This document shows positions 1 to 8,560 of a stretch of 64,000 bases of DNA, one piece after another. The stretch lies in assembly GCA_004556925.1 (NCBI GenBank), contig SFFI01000010.1:18446-82445 (forward strand). Reading direction: 5' to 3'. How positions within the stretch are numbered: position 1 is the first letter of the stretch; each line of letters opens with the position of its first letter. The position numbers and the translations under genes were made by a program. Origin of the DNA: Clostridiales bacterium. Its GTDB lineage: Bacteria; Bacillota; Clostridia; Saccharofermentanales; DTU023. Below the pieces are notes generated by a model. It saw nothing but the letters and a program-made list of their open reading frames with translations, was not told the origin of the DNA and ran no database searches.

Positions 1-2
1 CT

Positions 3-899
3 GTGAACCAAGCTAAAGCTCCTGAGGAGGCTCAAGTTAGAGCCGAAGCTAAAACTGCTGATGAGGCTCAAGTTATAGAGGCAGCTAAGACAGCGGAGGA
101 TGCTAAAGTGGAAGCAGGCACTTCAGTCGAGACTAAAACTAAAGCAACAACCAAGCCTAAAAAAGCTACCGAAGCGAAAGCAGAAAGCAAGCCTAAAAAA
201 GCTGCCAAAACTAAAACAGTAGCTGAGTCTCAAAAGGCAACAGAGCCAAAAGTAGTAGCTAAGCCTAAAAAAACTGTCGAAGCTAAAACAGCGGCTAAGT
301 CCAAAACAACTGGTGAGTCAAAGACTGCAACCAAGCCTAAAACAGCGGCTAAGTCAAAAGTAACTGCTGAGTCAAAGACTGCAACCAAGCCTAAAACAGC
401 GGATAAGTCCAAAGCAACTGCTGAGTCAAAGACTGCAACCAAGCCTAAAACAGCGGCTAAGTCCAAAACAACTGCTGAGTCGAAGACTGCAACCAAGCCT
501 AAAACAGCAGCTAAATCCAAAGCAACTGCTGAGTCGAAGACTGCAACCAAGCCTAAAACAGAGGCTAAGTCCAAAGCAACTGCTGAACCGAAGGCTACAA
601 CGAAGTCCACAAAAACTGCTGCTAAAGCGAAGGCCACAAGTAAAAGCAGTCAGAAAACAAAGACTAGTATGACTACGCCAGCTACGACCAAGTCAGCTAC
701 GACTAAGTTAGCTACGACCAAGTCAGCAGTTGATAGTGCTAACAAGACAGAAGTTACGCCTGCCAAAATGGATAGTAGCAGCAGTACGAAGAAAAGCCCG
801 GCTAGCAAGTCTAAAACGTCTGCCAGTAAAGCGAAAAAGCCAACCAGCAAGCAAGCACAAAAGGATCAATCCAGTAAAAAAGCACCGAAGGATCAATAA
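3..899 (+). CDS. Lys/Ala-rich histone-H1-like repeat protein (5' end probably outside window)
   Basis: The frame is open from the first bases of the window, so the GTG at 3 is only the first visible start and the gene may begin upstream. The 298 visible residues are almost entirely Lys, Ala, Thr, Ser and Glu. Residues about 95-205 are built of an 18-residue unit (core KTATKPKTAAKSK, 54 bp) repeated about six times, followed by shorter ATTKS units. This looks like eukaryotic H1 or bacterial AlgP/HctB-like tails, which bind nucleic acid through charge. There is no folded domain, signal peptide or membrane segment in view. The stop TAA overlaps the ATG of cdd by one base, so the two are translationally coupled. 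In Firmicutes the gene before cdd is often ybeY or dgkA, so this could also be a long basic tail on such a protein. Function unknown; composition and repeat are seen directly. Confidence 0.7.
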   Translation: MNQAKAPEEAQVRAEAKTADEAQVIEAAKTAEDAKVEAGTSVETKTKATTKPKKATEAKAESKPKKAAKTKTVAESQKATEPKVVAKPKKTVEAKTAAKSKTTGESKTATKPKTAAKSKVTAESKTATKPKTADKSKATAESKTATKPKTAAKSKTTAESKTATKPKTAAKSKATAESKTATKPKTEAKSKATAEPKATTKSTKTAAKAKATSKSSQKTKTSMTTPATTKSATTKLATTKSAVDSANKTEVTPAKMDSSSSTKKSPASKSKTSASKAKKPTSKQAQKDQSSKKAPKDQ

Positions 900-1309
900 T
901 GGCTATCAGCAGCGAACAGAAAGACCAACTTATTCAAGCTTGTCTCTATGCCCAGAGATTGGCCTATGTCCCTTATTCCCAATTTCGGGTAGGAGCGGCC
1001 GTCTTGGCCCAGGATGGGCAGATTTATACGGGCTGTAATATAGAGAATGCGAGCTTTGGCGCAACCATCTGTGCGGAGCGGGTTGCGATCGTTAAGGCGA
1101 TTTCTACAGGCAACCGGAAAATTTTAGCCCTAGCGGTGGTCACAGATGCCAATGAATTTGCTCGGCCCTGTGGCATTTGCCGGCAAGTGATAGCGGAATT
1201 TGCCGCGGAGCATTTTGCTATTTTGGCCCTTAAACCCGACGGCAGTTATGAGGAAAAATCTTTGACAGACGTGTTACCTGATGCCTTTACCTCGGCCTCC
1301 TTCGGTTAA
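899..1309 (+). CDS. cdd: Cytidine deaminase
   Basis: This 136-residue protein has the normal length of a homotetrameric cytidine deaminase, which converts cytidine and deoxycytidine to uridine and deoxyuridine in pyrimidine salvage. The zinc site is complete: CAERVA (with the catalytic Glu) at about residues 59-64 and PCGICRQV at about residues 94-101 supply the three Cys ligands. The substrate-binding motif GCNIENASFG lies just before them. The ATG overlaps the stop of the preceding repeat protein (TAATG), and an AAGGA sits 7 nt upstream inside that gene. A terminator follows about 150 bp downstream. The cytosolic role is well established for the family. Confidence 0.96.
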   Translation: MAISSEQKDQLIQACLYAQRLAYVPYSQFRVGAAVLAQDGQIYTGCNIENASFGATICAERVAIVKAISTGNRKILALAVVTDANEFARPCGICRQVIAEFAAEHFAILALKPDGSYEEKSLTDVLPDAFTSASFG

Positions 1310-1321
1310 TACGTTCTGGCA

Positions 1322-1402
1322 CCTGGACATTTCTGGACAATTCCTGGAGGACCATTCCTGAATAATTCCAGGACAATTCCTGGACAATTCCAGGGCAATT
1401 CC
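1322..1402. repeat. Short imperfect tandem repeat of GGACAATTCC
   Basis: Between cdd and its terminator the decamer GGACAATTCC and close variants (GGACCATTCC, GGGCAATTCC, AATAATTCC) occur about six times. The flanking TCC/TGG bases make overlapping palindromes such as CCAGGACAATTCCTGG. No gene is present. It could form alternative hairpins in the cdd 3' untranslated region or be a simple slippage product. Confidence 0.7.
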
Positions 1403-1460
1403 AAGCCAGTTAACACGAGATCTCAGCCACAGAGTTGGGTCACTCAGAAGGTTTTCACTC

Positions 1461-1486
1461 GCCTCCGTCCCGGAGGCTTTATTTTT
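1461..1486 (+). terminator. Rho-independent terminator of cdd
   Basis: A perfect GCCTCCG / CGGAGGC stem with a 3-nt loop is followed by TTTATTTTT. It serves the plus strand. Its T tract overlaps the stop codon of the convergent DUF2079 gene. Confidence 0.85.
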
Positions 1487-3632
1487 CTGCCGGAGCCAAG
1501 TTAGGCTTGCTTAAAACGGTGATCACCCCATTAGCTGAGAGGTCCGGCCTTTCTACATAGCCTTGGGATCGGTAATTTTCCCACACCGGGCTTATCTCAG
1601 AGTCGGCACTGACCTGGTTTCCAGGATAGCGCGGAGCCCAAACTAGGAGGTCCAAGTCCCGTTGGCCTGTAGAGGCGCTTTCGTTAAACTTCAAGTCGTA
1701 AAGTTGGGGACAGTCTGCTAAAAAAGTTGTTGCAAAAGATTCGGCCCCTATCACTTTATCCCGAGGCAGGGATTCCAGGGCCTGACGGATTTCTTGGTAG
1801 AATGCGGGGTTGCCCTGATATTTGATGACATAAAAATCCTGCGTCTGAATGTAATGCAGGCTCAGCCAGGCTCCGGCCAGAAGGGCAACTGTAAGTAGGG
1901 AGCTGGCAAAGGCCAAGCCTAAGCGACGCTTTGTCCAAGGCTTGGGAGCTTTAGCTTGGCTGGGCCTTGGACCAGTCAGTCCTACCACAGCCAGCAGGAG
2001 GGCAATGACCAAGAAGCTGTGGCTACCAAAATTGTATTGAAAGAAAATATCGTATTGATAAGGGTAGTCTGTGGCTAGGTTCATCACCATCAGGGGGAGG
2101 AAAAGCAAGTAATGGCTACGAGCCGACTGGAGGAAGGGTAAAAATCCCGTAGCCAGAACGATGGTCATTAGGTAAGGAAGCTTGGGCGAAGCCAACATGA
2201 TCCCCAGGGCCTGGGCTGGGTTTTGGAAGATAGAGCGGAGAATACCCAGCAGACCTGCTCCTCCGTATTGTTGCAGGACGTCAAAACGATAGGACATTAG
2301 CCCTTCACCAGTCTGCTCCAAGAAAGAAGAGATTAAGAGAAATCCCAAGAGTCCTAGGGCTACCAGCATAAGACCCAGCAGGGGGGCAGAAATCGCTAGC
2401 CCTCCGGAAGAGGCCTGATGCGCAAAAGGATGACCGGTCTGGGGAGGGCTTTGTTCGGTTTGCGTGTCAACGGATGCTTCCGCTTGAGGAGAGCCCTTTT
2501 TATCCCTTGGCCAGACCTGATAAATCTGCTGGCTCAAGAGGGGAGAGAAAAAGACAAAGAGCCCAGCGGAAATGAGGTAGAGGGCAGCATCTTCCTTTAC
2601 CAGGAGGAGCAGAAGGCCAAAGCCTAGGCTAGCCCAAAATTTACCCTGGAAAAGAGCCCAGAAAAGCCAGCAGATGAGGGGAGCGAGAAAACAATTCTCG
2701 TGTAGGTCGTAAAAGCTTCCCAGCATAAGGCCTGGCTGGAGTAAATAGGCCGCCCCGACACCTGCTTGTAGCAGAAAAGGCAACTGGAAACGCCGGCCCA
2801 GGAACAGGAGAGGAATGAGTCCGGAACAGACAATGAGGAGTTGGGCAAGCTGCAGGGTCTCCGGTTTGGGGAAGAGGGCATAAAAGGGCAGGATCAGGTA
2901 GTAGATCGGTGAAAAATGCACCTGAAAGTGTGAATAGAGGCCATCCCTCTCCAGAGTGGTGAGGGGCAGACCCGTTTCTTTCATGTAGGCGAACATTTGA
3001 TTAAAGAGACCAAAGTCAAAGCTAGGGGTAGAGAGGCCCCAGACCCGGCAGAGGGATAGCCGGCCCATGAAAAATAAGTGTATAAAGAGGGCGGCCCCTA
3101 GCAAGGCAAGTCCGAGGGCTAGTTGCCACTTGGGGGTGGAGCCCGGGATTTCCTGGGGCTGCTTGTCTAAGGGGGCTGGCCATGTCGAACTGTTTTCCTG
3201 CTTAGGGTCTGTCAAAGGATGGCTGGTGGGGTAGGGAGATAGCAGACCAGGACGTAGAACCCGGGGCCCCAGATTTGTCCAGAGGAGGCAGGCAAGGCAG
3301 ACCAAAATCCCCACGCTAAAACTGAGATCAGCCCGCAAGACCATAAGCCAGATCAAATAACAGCTGATGAGGACAGAGGTCAGGGGCCAGAACTTAAAGT
3401 GGGGACGCTTGACCCGCAAGCCCAAGGCCAAAAGAAAACAGACGCTAAAGAGGATGATTTGGCCAGGCAAGGCCCGACCAGGAACTGTTTCAGCTTGGAC
3501 GAAAATAAGCGGGTTAGCCCAAAGGGACAGGGTTACCAGCTGCAAGCTGACAAAGGCCAAGAGTAAGAGCAAGGGCCAATCGCCCTTTTGCAGGTGAGCC
3601 TTCTGAAAATCTCTAAGCATAGATGTGAACAT
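1479..3632 (-). CDS. DUF2079 family polytopic membrane protein
   Basis: A 717-residue protein with about 12 predicted hydrophobic segments. Residues around 200-265 carry the DUF2079 hallmark region (SFDFGLFNQMFAYMKETG, then HFSPIYYLILPFYALFP), which resembles the first extracytoplasmic loop of GT-C fold glycosyltransferases acting on lipid-linked sugars. A hydrophilic Gln/Pro-rich loop lies near residues 385-415, and the last 120 residues form a soluble extracytoplasmic domain. The donor and acceptor are unknown. There is no Shine-Dalgarno sequence; an extended -10 (TGC then TATAAA on the minus strand, 3642-3650) ends 9 nt before the ATG, so the message may have almost no leader. The next in-frame ATG is at 3620. 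It stands alone, convergent with cdd. Confidence 0.82.
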   Translation of the reverse strand: MFTSMLRDFQKAHLQKGDWPLLLLLAFVSLQLVTLSLWANPLIFVQAETVPGRALPGQIILFSVCFLLALGLRVKRPHFKFWPLTSVLISCYLIWLMVLRADLSFSVGILVCLACLLWTNLGPRVLRPGLLSPYPTSHPLTDPKQENSSTWPAPLDKQPQEIPGSTPKWQLALGLALLGAALFIHLFFMGRLSLCRVWGLSTPSFDFGLFNQMFAYMKETGLPLTTLERDGLYSHFQVHFSPIYYLILPFYALFPKPETLQLAQLLIVCSGLIPLLFLGRRFQLPFLLQAGVGAAYLLQPGLMLGSFYDLHENCFLAPLICWLFWALFQGKFWASLGFGLLLLLVKEDAALYLISAGLFVFFSPLLSQQIYQVWPRDKKGSPQAEASVDTQTEQSPPQTGHPFAHQASSGGLAISAPLLGLMLVALGLLGFLLISSFLEQTGEGLMSYRFDVLQQYGGAGLLGILRSIFQNPAQALGIMLASPKLPYLMTIVLATGFLPFLQSARSHYLLFLPLMVMNLATDYPYQYDIFFQYNFGSHSFLVIALLLAVVGLTGPRPSQAKAPKPWTKRRLGLAFASSLLTVALLAGAWLSLHYIQTQDFYVIKYQGNPAFYQEIRQALESLPRDKVIGAESFATTFLADCPQLYDLKFNESASTGQRDLDLLVWAPRYPGNQVSADSEISPVWENYRSQGYVERPDLSANGVITVLSKPNLAPAEK

Positions 3633-3786
3633 ACTCGTGATTTTATAGCATTTGCCGTCTTAATGGGAGATTAGGGGATAGCTAGGACCTAGCCAGGCGG
3701 AAGCTAACAAGACCAGGCCCATATAGACTATAATGAATAGATAGTTTTTCGTGAACGTGAAACGGACTAAGTATAAGGATTTTATC

Positions 3787-5958
3787 ATGATGGATTGTGC
3801 GCATGAAGACCAAGAGCAGATGATTTTTCAAGCTGAGGCTGACCACTTAGCCAAGATCTTGGATTGGCTGGACCAGGAGATCAAGAGGCTTCAAGCTCAG
3901 CTAGATGGTCTAGACGACTGGGAGGTTCAGGTCAAGGCCATGTCTTGGGATGACCGGCTAGATGTCAAGAATTCCGCTAACACGGCTGATAATGCCGTGG
4001 CTCAAGAAGATCTGCGTCAGATCTTCGGCCGCCGCCAGGCCCTCAAAAAACAAATTGCTGAATATAAAAGGCTGGAAGACCGGCCCTATTTTGGCAAGCT
4101 CAGCTTTTCATATGAGGGAGAAAGCCGGGAGGAGGCAGAAGATTACTATATTGGCTTACGCAGCCTCTACGACAGCGACCAGGTGGAAAGCTTGGTGGTG
4201 GACTGGCGAAGCCCTCTCGCCAGCCTCTACTACGATGCCGAGCCCGGTCCGGTAACTATAGCTGGACCTCAAGGCCCTATCCAGGGCCAGCTCTGGCAAA
4301 AGCAAATGCTCACGATTCGTAAGGGTCAGCTGGTCAAGCTTGCCGATTTTGACCAAGGCTCCTCAGATGACCTTTTAAGAGATATCCTCTCCCAGACCTC
4401 CGCGCCGGAACTAAAAGAAATCGCCGCTAGCCTGCAAAAAGGGCAAAATGCCCTCATCCGTCTGCCAGAACACCAGTCCCTCCTCGTTTGGGGTGTTGCT
4501 GGCTCGGGTAAGAGCTCCGTCGCTGTGCACCGGGCAGCCTGGTTGCTCTACCGCCAGCGTTTCTCGGCTAAGAGGATCCTGTTTGTTAGCCCCAGTAAGC
4601 TCTTTGCAGACTATGTCAGCCTCGCTCTACCGGCCCTCGGAGAGGAAAGCCTGTCTCTGGCTACCTTGGTCGACCTGGCTAAGGACCAGGTGGAACTGTT
4701 AAGCCCGAAACTAGCCAGCTACAGCTATGATGAAGCCAGTCCAGACCGTCTTCGTCTTGCCACCAGCCCTCTTTTATCCCAAATCTTGGCAGCTTATGGC
4801 AAAAGCGTGGCTACCCGTTTCCCCCAAGATGGAATGGGAGCCAGGGACTTGTCTAGGGCAGGCCAGCTGGATTTTGACAATAGGTCAGGGGAGGACTATG
4901 AAAGTTCCGCGGAAACTTGGCAGGAAGGCCTGGATGACTACATGGACCAAGAAGCCCGTGACCAAGAGGCTGCCTGGGGTCCAGAGGATCAAGACCAGAA
5001 GGGCGGTGGACTGTCAGCTAGCTACAAGCTTAAGGCCAGCCTGGCTTCAGGCGGAACCATAGACTTGGATAAACTTTATAGGGAGTTCTTAGCCTCTCCC
5101 GCGCTTGAGGCTGCCTTACCAGGGCTCTATGAAAAAGAAGTTTTCCGCCGCTACGACCGTCTGGACCTCGCTATATTGGCCAGGCTCAGCCTCTACTTGG
5201 GCCTTCGGCCCGCACAGAGGCCCTACTATTTTCTTTTGGTGGATGAAAGTCAGGACCTTCTGCCCTTAGAGCATGAATTTTTGGCGGAGCGTTTTCCCTG
5301 CCCGAGTAACCTTTTCGGTGACCCCAGCCAGGCCATCCGCTTTCCTCTGCCTTCGGACTATACGGAAAATCTGCTGAAGCTTTACCAGATCAATCCTAAC
5401 TACGTATTCGAGCTTAAGACCAGCTACCGGTCAAGTTACGAGATCATGAATTTTGCCCGCCAGATCATCCAGGACCCTGACCTGGTACCCTTTGAAAGGC
5501 ACGGCCAGCCTGTCCAGCTCAAGCAGGTCAGGGCGGAAGCGTGGCGGGATAGCTGCCGACAGAGCTTAGCAGACTTCTACGCTAGGGGGGGCAGACGATT
5601 AGCCCTGATTTGTCGTGATATGGAAGAGACGCAGGCACGGGCGGCAGACCTGCTGGGAGAGGATCCCGCTCCCTATGCCACGGAAGAAGGCAGCTATGAA
5701 GTGGCCTGGCAGACCTTCCCTTGGCCAGACCAGTTAGACACAAACCGGGAGCAAGACCCTATGGACCTCTACATTCTCCCGGTTCGACAAACGAAGGGCC
5801 TGGAGTTTGATGGAGTCGTGGTGTCCGATGCCAGCGGGGACCGGTATCAAGACCCGGAGGATGCACATTTACTCTACCTGGCCGCCACCCGAGCCCTGCA
5901 TGAGCTCCAACTTCTTTACCAGGGGGAAGCCAGTAGCCTGATTCCCTCGGCATATTAG
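3787..5958 (+). CDS. helD: HelD-like superfamily 1 helicase / RNA polymerase recycling factor
   Basis: About 723 residues, a normal length for HelD. In Gram-positives this protein binds RNA polymerase and uses ATP to release it from DNA after termination. The N-terminal 60 residues are a charged coiled coil, as in HelD. Motif I GVAGSGKSS lies near residue 235, the Walker B box reads DESQD near 486 where DEAQD is commoner, and motifs YRSS (~547), TKGLEFDGVVV (~668) and the terminal AATRA box are all present. The open frame extends to a GTG at 3751, but ATG 3787 has AAGGAT 6 nt upstream and is the better start. A TATAAT at 3729-3734 may be the -10. The next gene follows after an inverted repeat. 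HelD versus another UvrD-like helicase is inferred from the N-terminal arm and overall spacing. Confidence 0.85.
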   Translation: MMDCAHEDQEQMIFQAEADHLAKILDWLDQEIKRLQAQLDGLDDWEVQVKAMSWDDRLDVKNSANTADNAVAQEDLRQIFGRRQALKKQIAEYKRLEDRPYFGKLSFSYEGESREEAEDYYIGLRSLYDSDQVESLVVDWRSPLASLYYDAEPGPVTIAGPQGPIQGQLWQKQMLTIRKGQLVKLADFDQGSSDDLLRDILSQTSAPELKEIAASLQKGQNALIRLPEHQSLLVWGVAGSGKSSVAVHRAAWLLYRQRFSAKRILFVSPSKLFADYVSLALPALGEESLSLATLVDLAKDQVELLSPKLASYSYDEASPDRLRLATSPLLSQILAAYGKSVATRFPQDGMGARDLSRAGQLDFDNRSGEDYESSAETWQEGLDDYMDQEARDQEAAWGPEDQDQKGGGLSASYKLKASLASGGTIDLDKLYREFLASPALEAALPGLYEKEVFRRYDRLDLAILARLSLYLGLRPAQRPYYFLLVDESQDLLPLEHEFLAERFPCPSNLFGDPSQAIRFPLPSDYTENLLKLYQINPNYVFELKTSYRSSYEIMNFARQIIQDPDLVPFERHGQPVQLKQVRAEAWRDSCRQSLADFYARGGRRLALICRDMEETQARAADLLGEDPAPYATEEGSYEVAWQTFPWPDQLDTNREQDPMDLYILPVRQTKGLEFDGVVVSDASGDRYQDPEDAHLLYLAATRALHELQLLYQGEASSLIPSAY

Positions 5959-6016
5959 GGGCTGGCCCGTTTTCCGCAGCTGGCTAAGCCAGCCCCACTT
6001 GTATAGGCTACAAGAG

Positions 6017-7003
6017 ATGTCTCACGCTAGTCATTTATCTCCTAAAATTCCCCCGGAAGGGTCAGCGCTAAAGGCCTATGAGTCCTGCAGAATCTGTCCT
6101 AAGTCTTGCGGGGTTAACCGCCTTAGCGGGGAACGCGGGGCCTGTGGCATGACCGCACAGCTAAAGCTGGCCCGGGCTTCCTTGCATATGTGGGAGGAAC
6201 CCTCCATTTCCGGTAGACGAGGTTCCGGGACCATCTTTTTCTCTGGTTGCAATTTGGCCTGCGTTTATTGCCAGAATCGGCCTATTTCCCAGCAGGGGGT
6301 GGGGCAAGTGCTCAGCACGCAGGACCTCATCCAGGTTATGCTAAAGTTGCAAGATCTGGGAGCCGCTAATATCAATTTGGTGACAGGCGTGCACTTTATC
6401 CCCCACTTGAAAGTTGCCTTAGCAACCGCCAAGGCTGCCGGCCTAGCGATTCCAATCGTATACAACACATCGAGCTATGAATCTGTGGCTACCCTGCGGG
6501 AATTGGACGGCCTTATTGATATCTACCTGGCAGATTTTCGTTACTGGGAAGAAGAAAGCGCTCGAAAATATTCTCAGGCCCCGGGTTACGCAGATATTGC
6601 CCGAAACGCGATTGCCGAGATGTTCCGCCAGGTGGGCCCGTGTCGCTTCCAAAAGAGGAGGGAGGAGGGAGAAGCAGAATCCTTGCTCCAGCGCGGTCTG
6701 GTCTGCCGCCAGCTCCTCCTGCCTGGACTGCTGGACGAAGCCAAGGCCATCACCCATTATCTCTATACCTGCTATGGGAAGCAGATCTACCTCAGCCTGA
6801 TGAGCCAATATACTCCTATGCCAGGCCTGGAGGCCTATCCAGAACTGCAAGCGAGTATCACTGGCGAGGATTACGAGGCCTGGCTGGACTACGCGGAGGC
6901 GCTGGGAGTGGAAAATGCCTATATTCAGGAGGGTAGTGCTGCCTCCGAGAGTTTTATTCCGGACTTCACTAGCTGGTCCCTGAATGATTTCTTGAGGTCA
7001 TAG
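6017..7003 (+). CDS. PflX-like radical SAM protein (COG1313)
   Basis: The protein belongs to the uncharacterised radical SAM family related to pyruvate formate-lyase activating enzymes. The N-terminus has a Cys-rich stretch (CRICPKSCG, then GACG, residues about 23-45), and the SAM [4Fe-4S] motif CNLACVYC (C-x3-C-x2-C) lies near residue 78. The region after the PIVYNTSSYE strand matches the (beta-alpha) barrel of this family. Length is about 328 residues, full size. The frame extends to a TTG at 5999, but ATG 6017 is preferred. Neither start has a clear Shine-Dalgarno site; TATAGG ends 9 nt before ATG 6017. A long inverted repeat (GGGGCTGGC at 5958-5966 with GCCAGCCCC at 5988-5996) separates it from helD but lacks a T tract. 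The substrate protein is unknown. Confidence 0.85.
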   Translation: MSHASHLSPKIPPEGSALKAYESCRICPKSCGVNRLSGERGACGMTAQLKLARASLHMWEEPSISGRRGSGTIFFSGCNLACVYCQNRPISQQGVGQVLSTQDLIQVMLKLQDLGAANINLVTGVHFIPHLKVALATAKAAGLAIPIVYNTSSYESVATLRELDGLIDIYLADFRYWEEESARKYSQAPGYADIARNAIAEMFRQVGPCRFQKRREEGEAESLLQRGLVCRQLLLPGLLDEAKAITHYLYTCYGKQIYLSLMSQYTPMPGLEAYPELQASITGEDYEAWLDYAEALGVENAYIQEGSAASESFIPDFTSWSLNDFLRS

Positions 7004-7145
7004 CTGCGCCTGCCAACCGTATGCGGTTGCCCTACCTCTTGGCCCTGCAAATCCTCTAGCCCCAAGTGCCATTAGAAGTAAATATCTGTTCAAATGCTGA
7101 TTCCTAGGCCTGAAGCAAGAATTTAATCTCTTTTTAATTTACATA

Positions 7146-7154
7146 TGTTATAAT
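7146..7154 (+). promoter_or_regulatory. Extended -10 promoter of the glycosyltransferase gene
   Basis: TGTTATAAT is a perfect -10 hexamer with a TGn extension. No good -35 lies 16-18 bp upstream, which extended -10 promoters tolerate. The predicted start at about 7161 falls immediately before a long stem-loop. Confidence 0.7.
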
Positions 7155-7161
7155 ACAGGTG

Positions 7162-7219
7162 TTCTAGCTAAGCTAAGACACCAAGTACAGCCGCCCAAGC
7201 GGCGATAGCTTAGTTAGAA
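7162..7219 (+). promoter_or_regulatory. Structured 5' leader with 14-bp closing stem
   Basis: TTCTAGCTAAGCTA (7162-7175) pairs along its full length with TAGCTTAGTTAGAA (7206-7219), with one G-U pair. The 30-nt interior holds a second hairpin, GCCGC-CCAA-GCGGC (7190-7203). The structure begins at the predicted transcription start and ends 29 nt before the ribosome binding site. A smaller ACCT/AGGT hairpin sits nearer the start codon. I do not recognise a known riboswitch class. It could stabilise the mRNA or respond to a ligand or protein. Confidence 0.5.
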
Positions 7220-7265
7220 GCGAAGTCTGACTACCTCTTAGGTCAACAAGGAGAAAAAGCCTTTT

Positions 7266-8534
7266 ATGTTTGATTCTTGGCGCGATTTCTTAGAGCTCAT
7301 TCGATGGATCTGTAGCACTGCTATGGGCCTCATGATGTTGACTTTCTTTTATGACGTTTTTTTGATTGCCTGTGGCATCCCCAAAAACCGCAAGTTGGAC
7401 AGCATTTCTCAAGGCTATCAAGTCCCCAAGACCCGTTTTGCTATTTTAATTTCCGCCCGTGATGAAGAAAAGGTGATCGTCCGCTTACTCGATAGTTTGC
7501 ATAATCTAGACTATCCGCGCGAACTCTACGAAGTTTTTGTGATTGCGGATAACTGCCAAGATAGGACCGCTGCCATGGCTCGGGCGGCTGGCGCCCAGGT
7601 TTATGAGCGGCATGATCCCAGCAAAGCCACAAAGGGCTTTGCGCTTTCCTGGTTCTTCCAGAAAACCTTGCAAGGCCCCCTACAAGAATTTGACCACTGC
7701 GTCATTTTTGATGCGGACAATCTTGTGGATAAGGATTTTCTAAAGATCATGGACCGGCATGTACAGTCTGGCAGTAGGCTGCTGGTGGGCTTTCGCGATA
7801 GTACCAATCCTGGCGCCAATGCCATTGCGGGAGCCAATGCCCTCTTCTGGTACTTCCAATCTCGCTTTATGCATCAGGCCCGGGGCCGCTTAGGGCTTTC
7901 CTTAACGTCCGTATCCGGCACTGGCTTTAGCTTTGACCTAGACCTCATCCGTGACCAGGGCTGGCATACCCAATCCCTTACGGAAGACGTGGAATTCACC
8001 ATGCAGATGATCCTGCGGGGAGTGAAGGGGGTCTATGTGCGCCAAGCGGTCTTTTATGATGAGCAGGTTACTGGTTTTAAGCAAATGATGCGTCAACGCC
8101 TTCGCTGGTCCGTCGGTACCATCCAAACCCTGCGTCTGTATGGCCCTGCCCTCTGGCGCAGGTCACTCAAAGTAGACTGGCGCATTTTGGACAGCTTCTG
8201 GTTCTTAGCCCGCATTCCGGTCATGCTTGTCGCGACGATCTTTTATTTCATTGTTTTGCTGATCAAGCTTACAGACCCGCTCTTTGTGCCGGGCATGCTG
8301 ATTTTTGACGTTCTGGGTCCGGTACTGGGCTATCTGGGCACGGTGGCCCTCATGGCCTACTTGGTCAAGTCAGAAAAGCGTAGCCTCAAAACTTTTAGTG
8401 CAGGTATTCTGGCCTTCCCCATCCTAGGAATGGTCTGGGGTGGCGTGCAAATAGCAGCGCTCTTCTTTTCCGATGTCTCCTGGCAGCCCATTTACCACGG
8501 CCAGGAAGTGGAGATCAGCTCCAACTACGACTAG
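7266..8534 (+). CDS. Family 2 glycosyltransferase, membrane-bound, processive type
   Basis: A 422-residue GT2 enzyme. An N-terminal membrane segment (residues about 12-35) is followed by the GT-A domain. The UDP-sugar binding region has DAD near residue 149, a TED box near 238 holds the presumed catalytic Asp, and QRLRW near 277 marks processive synthases such as cellulose, hyaluronan and poly-GlcNAc synthases. Three to four C-terminal membrane helices follow, which could form the export channel. The closest general class is COG1215. The sugar and polymer cannot be told from sequence, and there is no PilZ domain or partner gene alongside. ATG 7266 has AAGGAG upstream and lies behind a structured leader, which suggests post-transcriptional control. 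Confidence 0.85.
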   Translation: MFDSWRDFLELIRWICSTAMGLMMLTFFYDVFLIACGIPKNRKLDSISQGYQVPKTRFAILISARDEEKVIVRLLDSLHNLDYPRELYEVFVIADNCQDRTAAMARAAGAQVYERHDPSKATKGFALSWFFQKTLQGPLQEFDHCVIFDADNLVDKDFLKIMDRHVQSGSRLLVGFRDSTNPGANAIAGANALFWYFQSRFMHQARGRLGLSLTSVSGTGFSFDLDLIRDQGWHTQSLTEDVEFTMQMILRGVKGVYVRQAVFYDEQVTGFKQMMRQRLRWSVGTIQTLRLYGPALWRRSLKVDWRILDSFWFLARIPVMLVATIFYFIVLLIKLTDPLFVPGMLIFDVLGPVLGYLGTVALMAYLVKSEKRSLKTFSAGILAFPILGMVWGGVQIAALFFSDVSWQPIYHGQEVEISSNYD

Positions 8535-8560
8535 GTTTTTGCCCTAAAAAATAGTTCTTG

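Noticed and set aside
230..637. 135-codon minus-strand frame opposite the Lys/Ala repeat gene
   Set aside because: It is the antisense shadow of a codon-biased repeat and has no start signal.
5958..5996. Terminator after helD
   Set aside because: The 9-bp stem has a 21-nt loop and no T run on either strand; it may pause transcription but is not a convincing terminator.
7162..7219. c-di-GMP or other known riboswitch in the glycosyltransferase leader
   Set aside because: None of the conserved core words of the c-di-GMP, c-di-AMP, THF, fluoride or Mn classes could be found; only the secondary structure is supported.
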